Shown: piece after piece, positions 23,501 to 27,683 of the stretch
Layout of the letters: each line of letters opens with the position of its first letter
Position numbering within the stretch: position 1 is the stretch's first letter
NCBI GenBank assembly: GCA_035530055.1
Contig: DATKVN010000039.1
Span: forward strand, 1-27,683
Direction: 5' to 3'
Source: a bacterium
GTDB lineage: Bacteria; UBA6262; WVXT01
Length of the DNA: 27,683 nt
Translations under genes and position numbers: made by a program
Notes under the pieces: model-generated
The model's database searches: none
What the model saw: only the letters and a program-made list of their open reading frames with translations
What the model was told of the DNA's origin: nothing

Positions 23501-26031
23501 AAACAGGACTCGTTCAATCTCAGGTAGCAGGGGTGAGTTTCGACCTTACAGTTAGGGCGGTTGACCAATACTGGAATTTGATACCTGCTATAAATGGGGA
23601 GAGCATCGACCTTATCTCTGCTATAGACGCCGGTCTGGATGCCAGATATACACCTAAGTCCTTTGTAGGAGGCGTCGCAAACTTTACCATATGGCTTGAT
23701 GGGAACAATCAAGATATAGATGTCACTGCCATAAGTCTTCAGCCTCCTCCCTTTGTCAACCAGGATACAGTAATGATTCATGTGGATAGGGGTTATAATT
23801 ATGTTGTACTAGTGCCCACTTCTTGTAAGGCTGGCACCTTATCTACAAATGTATTTTCCATGAAAGTTAAACTGGTAGATACGAGTGGCGTTACAGTAAC
23901 AGACGCTAATAACTGGTTCACGATGACTCCCTGTTTAGCGATAGACCACTCTCCTGCCACAAACCCGCAAGGTCTGGGAGTAAAAGACTATAAATTAACC
24001 AATGGAGAAGCCATTTTTGACCAGAGTTACGATATAGTGGAAGTAATCTCTATAGCGGTGAGCGATACTTTTGGTAGAGGACCTGTATTCAGCTCTGCCG
24101 TAGACGTTCGTGAGACGGCACTCAGGTATAGAGTAGACGTGCCTGGTGAAGCTACTGCAGGGGAAGTGTTTGAGATGGATGTAAGCCTGATTGACATCGG
24201 GACCGGCAAAGTAGTACCCAGCAGGGACAGGGAAGTCAATCTGGTTCCCATTTCTGGCGCAGAGCCTGGAAGGGAAGGGCGTCTTTATGTTACTAATGTA
24301 GGGCTATCCAGAGGTACATGGAAGATTACTAACCAGTGGTATACAAAAGCAGAAACAATTTCTATAAAAGCTTCCGATGCGCAAATTTACGTGCCGGCAG
24401 CAGAGGATAATTCCAGCCTTCCTTTCCAGTTTCTGCCAGGAGAACTGAAGAAGTTGCAGATTTTGGCCCCGGGTGAAGAGCCGAGGCCGGGCGAGATGGC
24501 CTACATTGAGACCGGTAAGGATGGTAGCAACATCCTGGTTCAGGGAACTGAAATCGATTTTCTGGTCACGGTTCAGGCCGTAGACCAGTACTGGAATCTG
24601 GTCGATGAATTCAGCGGAGGATCTGTTTATTTCTCCTCTGAGAACTCTTTCAGTTCCCAGCCTGTGGAATCATCGCTTACTTACGGCTTGGCAACTTTCA
24701 TCGTTACTCCCCATCAAGCGGGTGCATCTTTCACTCTCAAGGCAGAAGCTGAAAGCCCAACTGGTTTAGAACCCCAATCTGTTACCGTTCCCATGGAAGT
24801 AGCTGAGTACCGGATTACAAGCACTGTGCTTGGTGCCAGAACTATTGACCCATTTAAATTGATTGTTGAACTTGTTGACCCTGGAACGGGTTTCCCCAAA
24901 AGCGGGGCGAACAACCCATTCATATTGACTGCCTGCACAATCAGTGGTGGAGATGCTCCAGGCACATGGACAAAGGTGGGAGGGGCGTCAGCGTTGAACA
25001 ACGGGTCAGCAGAAATCTGGGTAAGATATGATACAGTGGGAAAGATTCTGTTCAAGGTAACTGATAGTTTTGGTCGTCCTGCGGCATATACTGAGGTTAT
25101 AGATATCAGGCCAGTGGGGCTACGCTATGACTTGGAGGCTCCTGGTAAGGTGGAGGCCGGTAAAGAATTTTCTCTTACGGTTAGATTAATTGATACCGGA
25201 GCGGAAAACCCGATCACTCCCAATGAATATGCCAGACAGATAAAATTGGTTGCCTGTGCTTCTCCTAGCGGGCAGCCAGCAGAAGGAGAATTGAAGATAA
25301 AAAATCTCTATTTACAGGGAGGAACAATAACCGTCACTCAGAGTTATAACTTTGCTCACGATATCTATATTGAAGCTTCTGATGCCAAAGTTTATACCCC
25401 TGCATCTGCATTGGGACGCACTGCTGACATTGAAGTCATCGGTGCACCGGAAACAGTAATGAAGTTGGAAGGAGCGCATAATGAAATGAACGGCGCACTA
25501 TATTTGAGAAGTAGTACGCTTATAAGTATTATGTGTACATCTGATATTAAGGCGAAGTATATCTATTGTAGAGATAATAAAGGGGATTGGAAAAGGTATG
25601 ATAAGTATGTTGAACCATTTGCCCTCTCTCCTGGGGCTCATACTATTGAGTATTATGGAGAAGATGACTATGGACATAAGGAAGAGATAAATCAGAGCAA
25701 GACAATTTATGTCTCTTTCTTTAGCGCTGGCGCAAATGGAGTACTCAATCGACCTAATCCGTTCCGCGCAGGTAAACAGAATACTCTAATAGAATATAAT
25801 ATCAAGGAGCCTTCCAATGTAACCATTACAATTTACGACCTCTTCGGCCAGGAGGTCTGGCATAAGAGTTATGCAGAAGGAGACCCAGAGGGTGGCAGTA
25901 AAGTGAACCAGGTTCCCTGGGATGGAAGGAACCTCTCCGGAGAAGTGGTGGGAAATGGAGGCTATATCTGCCGGGTCTGGATTGAGAAAGAAAAGAGGCA
26001 TATGTTAAGGAAGATAGCTGTTGCCAAATAG
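20593..26031 (+). CDS. Giant secreted Ig-like repeat protein with C-terminal FlgD-like domain
   Basis: About 1812 residues. A signal peptide (MNKKLYVKLLLLSCLVLAII, cleaved near FLYA-DQ) is followed by beta-rich repeats. Six copies of a motif pair, L..PGE...PG....GK.G and ~40 residues later (V/C/T)D.YWN, lie near 21430, 22065, 22425, 23085, 23455 and 24455. Two further blocks (about 23790-24410 and 24802-25405) are diverged copies of a two-domain module, with SD.FGR and (I/E)ASDA(K/Q) motifs. Near 25460-25720 is an OmpL47-like beta domain. The last ~95 residues (NRPNPFRAGKQNTLIEYNIK onward) form a FlgD-like Ig domain, commonly a C-terminal sorting-type domain. I chose ATG 20593 over 20575 because GGAGGT lies between them. 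Probably a surface adhesin or S-layer-like protein. The next gene may export or anchor it. Confidence 0.88.
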   Translation: MDNNMNKKLYVKLLLLSCLVLAIIPSFLYADQYSILKVETYPVVGSADVTKGVPFEIRVIACNEFGDQITPATLGWNYAQFADIILQSNEPNAQIKNNLGQWVSMTSPPYQIRLDGEGDRIFEVILNTVGDDKRITAQQNPASWAGIIDGFLDFKVHDFVDHFDISLPPGSQTAGVAFNITIYAKDVNDNIAKTFNDTIDIWAVIPPGYTYEPNMTPSTIAGSSFTNGVAIIPVTIYGSHPVSRLVKIKCENKVMHGGYYAAGESADFAVNPNSYAKILLLVPGEDHRPGRLIGSGKEGMPDTQTAGVAFNVQVYTTDEYWNPIFASVPITFTSSDLAADLPASPTMTTNPETFPVTFHTVGLGTQWIRITEGAKESVSTDIPVEPNDIFYFTFDSNIPSPQKTTDPFQIDLTAYDADGNVASYNQEAQLSCTMGAEYANPDTIQFTNGRGSAWVQVTKMGLVKIIIDDGTHFVESNEFLVLAGDFNQLVVLLEGETHTPGLGDGKAGTPNSINAGGSTTVTIIACDDYWNRKAIPIEISDIISLTGHIVPPLLPFNLAADGTGQCQVTFRTSYDAATRADEPQTITVSGGGRTTTSSAIIVNSGTYDRLVLVAPGEQLDPGTFDADGKSGSPATRVAGTPFTLTVAATDSYWNPVDSGFPATVTFNSGDSHTDVLFAGLPQGSAVSMGARIKDFSATLITLASPQWVTVTGGGKTTQVNIPVTHGALDHFAFSNIADCTAGDTIFNVTITAQDQYNNTVLSFNQTATLSSTTGGNTFIPTTATFINGQSIINVIIYKATYPGTAKLTCTYGGKSGESNLFVVNPGPYAKLILILPGQTYEPGNIVTQGKSGAPFPYTVGNPPIGTIVYTVDQYWNKVHPPDPEPLVEITIEDPIHYLIVDPVNPWTLSNGEATFWTTLKTAATGQVLIATDLGTGINDRSTIDVNPGAFDKLQIIAPGETPDPGSDLGKTGLVQSQVAGVSFDLTVRAVDQYWNLIPAINGESIDLISAIDAGLDARYTPKSFVGGVANFTIWLDGNNQDIDVTAISLQPPPFVNQDTVMIHVDRGYNYVVLVPTSCKAGTLSTNVFSMKVKLVDTSGVTVTDANNWFTMTPCLAIDHSPATNPQGLGVKDYKLTNGEAIFDQSYDIVEVISIAVSDTFGRGPVFSSAVDVRETALRYRVDVPGEATAGEVFEMDVSLIDIGTGKVVPSRDREVNLVPISGAEPGREGRLYVTNVGLSRGTWKITNQWYTKAETISIKASDAQIYVPAAEDNSSLPFQFLPGELKKLQILAPGEEPRPGEMAYIETGKDGSNILVQGTEIDFLVTVQAVDQYWNLVDEFSGGSVYFSSENSFSSQPVESSLTYGLATFIVTPHQAGASFTLKAEAESPTGLEPQSVTVPMEVAEYRITSTVLGARTIDPFKLIVELVDPGTGFPKSGANNPFILTACTISGGDAPGTWTKVGGASALNNGSAEIWVRYDTVGKILFKVTDSFGRPAAYTEVIDIRPVGLRYDLEAPGKVEAGKEFSLTVRLIDTGAENPITPNEYARQIKLVACASPSGQPAEGELKIKNLYLQGGTITVTQSYNFAHDIYIEASDAKVYTPASALGRTADIEVIGAPETVMKLEGAHNEMNGALYLRSSTLISIMCTSDIKAKYIYCRDNKGDWKRYDKYVEPFALSPGAHTIEYYGEDDYGHKEEINQSKTIYVSFFSAGANGVLNRPNPFRAGKQNTLIEYNIKEPSNVTITIYDLFGQEVWHKSYAEGDPEGGSKVNQVPWDGRNLSGEVVGNGGYICRVWIEKEKRHMLRKIAVAK

Positions 26032-26054
26032 GTAGCCGCAACCTTCAGGTTGCG
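26032..26054. repeat. GTAGCC-hairpin repeat after the giant gene
   Basis: GTAGCC leads into GCAACC-ttca-GGTTGC, beginning on the base after the TAG stop. It is another small GTAG-led palindrome, as at 2160, 11112 and 12173. Confidence 0.5.
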
Positions 26055-26079
26055 TGGTTCAAAATAGGGGGAGAAGAAA

Positions 26080-27414
26080 ATGGAAAAGAGGGTTTTTAGA
26101 ATATTTGGAGTAGCAGACCTCAGTCTGCGTTTTCTTATTTTGGTATTAATTTTGGCGATGCACTGGCAACTCGCCAGGGCAGGTAATTACTATGGAATGG
26201 CCAACGACTATCTGCAGTATGGGGCAGGAGCGAGGTCTTTAGCAATGGGAGGAGCCTATGTAGCCCTGGCAGATGAGGCCAGTGGACCTTATTGGAATCC
26301 TGCAGCATTAACACAGGTCGATGAACACCAGTTTCTTTCTATGTATGCTCCATTCTTTGAAAAGACTAATTATAACTTTCTCTCCTATGTTCATCCCCTG
26401 CGAAGGATGGGGACTTTAGCTATTTCCGATGTTCTTCTCCATTCCGGAGGATACGATGAAGTCAATGATAGTGGAATTGTGGTTGACCCGAATCAGTCGA
26501 TATACAAGAACGCTATAATTATTTCTTACGCAAATAAGATTTATGAACGTCTCTCTTTGGGAGCGAGTTTGAAACTGATTCATCAGCGAGTAATGAGGTA
26601 TTCAGGGAATGGCCAGGGAATAGATTTGGGGATACTTTATCAGCCCTTAGACGAACTGAACGTCGGGTTATCCCTGCAAAATGTCTTGCAGCCAAAGGTG
26701 ACTCTGAGATATGACCCCGACGTGTATGAGATGAATTTGAAGGCCGGTCTGGCATTGAAGGCATTCTCTAACCGCCTCACCCTGACTGCAGATATCAATA
26801 AGCTCGTTCGTGAGAAGGCATACTTCTGTACAGGAGTAGAGTTTTCTCCCTGGGATAAGCCTACCTCGCCTTCTTTGAAAAGGGTAGATTTGAGGTTAGG
26901 ATGTAATCACCTGCAAACCTTTACCTGTGGACTGGGACTGAAGATAAAATTTTTCACTGTGGATTATGCCTTTAGTTCTCATGACCTGGGAAGTCTTCAC
27001 AAATTTGCCCTTACCTTTAGCTGGGGAAATATCTATAAGGCAAGTGCGCATCCCATTTTGAAGACGGAAAATACCTATGGGCTTGACGCTTTAACCAATG
27101 AACTCGAATTTTCTGCTTATATTCCTTCAATTACTGTAAAGAGATGGACTCTGGAGATAAAAGGTGAAAATGAAGAAGTAGTGAAGAGTTTCTCCGGGGA
27201 GACCCGTCCACCGGAAATTATCAGGTGGGATGTTTGTGATGAGATGGGCAGGCCGGTACAGAGGGGAGACTATATCTACGAATTTACCGTGGTGTATAAG
27301 AACGATAGACAGTGGGTTGATAAAGGAGAGATAAAGCTCCAATCATTCCCTCAAGAAGAGACGCCGATAGAAATGAGAGTAAGCGGAGAAGAACTCACTG
27401 AGGGTGGTGAGTGA
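26080..27414 (+). CDS. PorV/PorQ-family outer-membrane protein with C-terminal FlgD-like domain
   Basis: A 444-residue exported protein. After a signal peptide (about 1-35) comes the family hallmark: YGAGARSLAMGGAYVALADE, then SGPYWNPAAL near residues 67-76. A beta-barrel of about 12-14 strands runs to ~330. Residues ~345-430 (ITVKRWTLEIKGENEEVVKS, then WDVCDEMGRPVQRGDYIYEF) form a FlgD-like Ig domain. PorV is the outer-membrane shuttle of the type IX secretion system. Relatives occur in many phyla without a proven T9SS. The 48-bp gap and same orientation suggest co-expression with the giant protein. GGGGGAG precedes the ATG. The signal-peptide coding DNA contains half of the 55-bp repeat (26107-26129), so the N-terminus may be recently altered. 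Confidence 0.88.
   Translation: MEKRVFRIFGVADLSLRFLILVLILAMHWQLARAGNYYGMANDYLQYGAGARSLAMGGAYVALADEASGPYWNPAALTQVDEHQFLSMYAPFFEKTNYNFLSYVHPLRRMGTLAISDVLLHSGGYDEVNDSGIVVDPNQSIYKNAIIISYANKIYERLSLGASLKLIHQRVMRYSGNGQGIDLGILYQPLDELNVGLSLQNVLQPKVTLRYDPDVYEMNLKAGLALKAFSNRLTLTADINKLVREKAYFCTGVEFSPWDKPTSPSLKRVDLRLGCNHLQTFTCGLGLKIKFFTVDYAFSSHDLGSLHKFALTFSWGNIYKASAHPILKTENTYGLDALTNELEFSAYIPSITVKRWTLEIKGENEEVVKSFSGETRPPEIIRWDVCDEMGRPVQRGDYIYEFTVVYKNDRQWVDKGEIKLQSFPQEETPIEMRVSGEELTEGGE
26107..26129 (+). repeat. Half copy of the 55-bp repeat inside a coding region
   Basis: GGAGTAGCAGA-cctcag-TCTGCG matches the first half of the 55-bp repeat (GGAGTAGCAGAGCTTGCTCTG) in layout, with a changed loop. It encodes part of the signal peptide of the PorV-like protein. 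Confidence 0.55.
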
Positions 27415-27430
27415 AGACCATCACTCCTTC

Positions 27431-27485
27431 CCTCCCTTTCGGGAGGACTCCAAAGAAGGTGGAGTCCTTGCGAAAGCAAGGTTTT
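27431..27485 (+). terminator. Three consecutive hairpins ending in a U-run
   Basis: CCTCCC/GGGAGG (27431-27446), GGACTCC/GGAGTCC (27445-27467) and CCTTGC-gaaa-GCAAGG (27466-27481) share their edge bases, and TTTT follows at 27482-27485. The last hairpin with its T-run could terminate or attenuate transcription between the PorV-like gene and the next gene. The triple design also fits a repeat element. Confidence 0.5.
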
Positions 27486-27536
27486 CCCTCTTTCTGAAGG
27501 AGACGAGGATTTTCGGTAGACAGGAGGAGAAGTAAA

Positions 27537-27683
27537 ATGTTCAAAAATATGAGAAAAATTTCAATAATCATTACGATACTCCTTTTCATTCCTCTGTCAA
27601 TAGCAGGAGCAAAGATGATGGAGATGGATGCCGTCACTGAGTATAAGTTCGCCAGTTCTGCTTATAGAAAAGGCAATGTAGAA
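27537..27683 (+). CDS. Exported protein, 5' end only
   Basis: The gene begins at ATG 27537, with AGGAGGAGA about 7 nt upstream, and runs off the window after 49 codons. The N-terminus is a clear signal peptide: MFKNMRK, then ISIIITILLFIPLSIAGA. The visible mature part (YKFASSAYRKGNVE) resembles the first helix of a TPR-type repeat, but too little is present to name a family. It follows the PorV-like gene in the same direction after three hairpins. Confidence 0.75.
   Translation, partial: MFKNMRKISIIITILLFIPLSIAGAKMMEMDAVTEYKFASSAYRKGNVE

Noticed and set aside
1-27683. tRNA or rRNA genes
   Set aside because: I saw no cloverleaf with the GTTC-A-like arm and no rRNA signature. A covariance search would be needed to exclude weak cases.

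Overview
This window looks like a chromosomal piece of an uncultured Gram-negative (diderm) bacterium. It carries an RND/TolC-type tripartite efflux system, a lipoprotein, a PorV/PorQ-type outer-membrane protein and a very large secreted repeat protein ending in a FlgD-like Ig domain. This mix, the many small palindromic repeats and the repeat style of the surface protein recall Omnitrophota-like or other candidate-phylum genomes. That placement is inference, because no marker gene is present.

Layout. (1) 1-2146: a large soluble protein of unknown function, perhaps continuing upstream. (2) 2147-2903: palindromic repeats, then a convincing GEMM-I cyclic-di-GMP riboswitch whose 3' edge overlaps a terminator, then a lone CheY-like receiver protein. 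(3) 2953-4569: a promoter with four 11-bp-phased TAACA repeats driving a secreted or anchored seven-TPR protein. (4) 4570-7483: an AbiE-type toxin/antitoxin pair on the minus strand with a perfect sigma70 promoter and operator-like inverted repeats. It is flanked by decayed genes and by an internally deleted insertion sequence nested inside an older palindromic repeat. (5) 7484-7750: a small two-helix membrane protein. (6) 7777-20421, minus strand: a ~12.6-kb gene cluster, probably one operon: AMIN-TolC fusion, membrane-fusion protein, RND pump 1, FtsH-like protease, lipoprotein, RND pump 2. The first three are coupled by overlap or abutment. The rest are separated by short palindromic repeats. 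(7) 20431-27683, plus strand: a ~1800-residue secreted Ig-like repeat protein, a PorV/PorQ-like barrel protein with a C-terminal FlgD-like domain, and the start of another exported protein.

The most notable signal is regulatory. Three promoters (TPR gene, efflux operon, giant surface protein) carry arrays of TAACA/TTACA pentamers at exactly 11-bp spacing just upstream of a -10 element. In the 20.4-20.55 kb intergenic region two arrays lie back to back, serving both divergent units. This is the architecture of PhoB/PhoP (OmpR-family) boxes, so the envelope and efflux genes here may form one regulon. The efflux operon also has a terminator-type attenuator in its leader.

A second theme is a 55-bp two-hairpin repeat present in three near-identical copies in the efflux cluster. 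Two copies directly supply the stop codon of the upstream gene.
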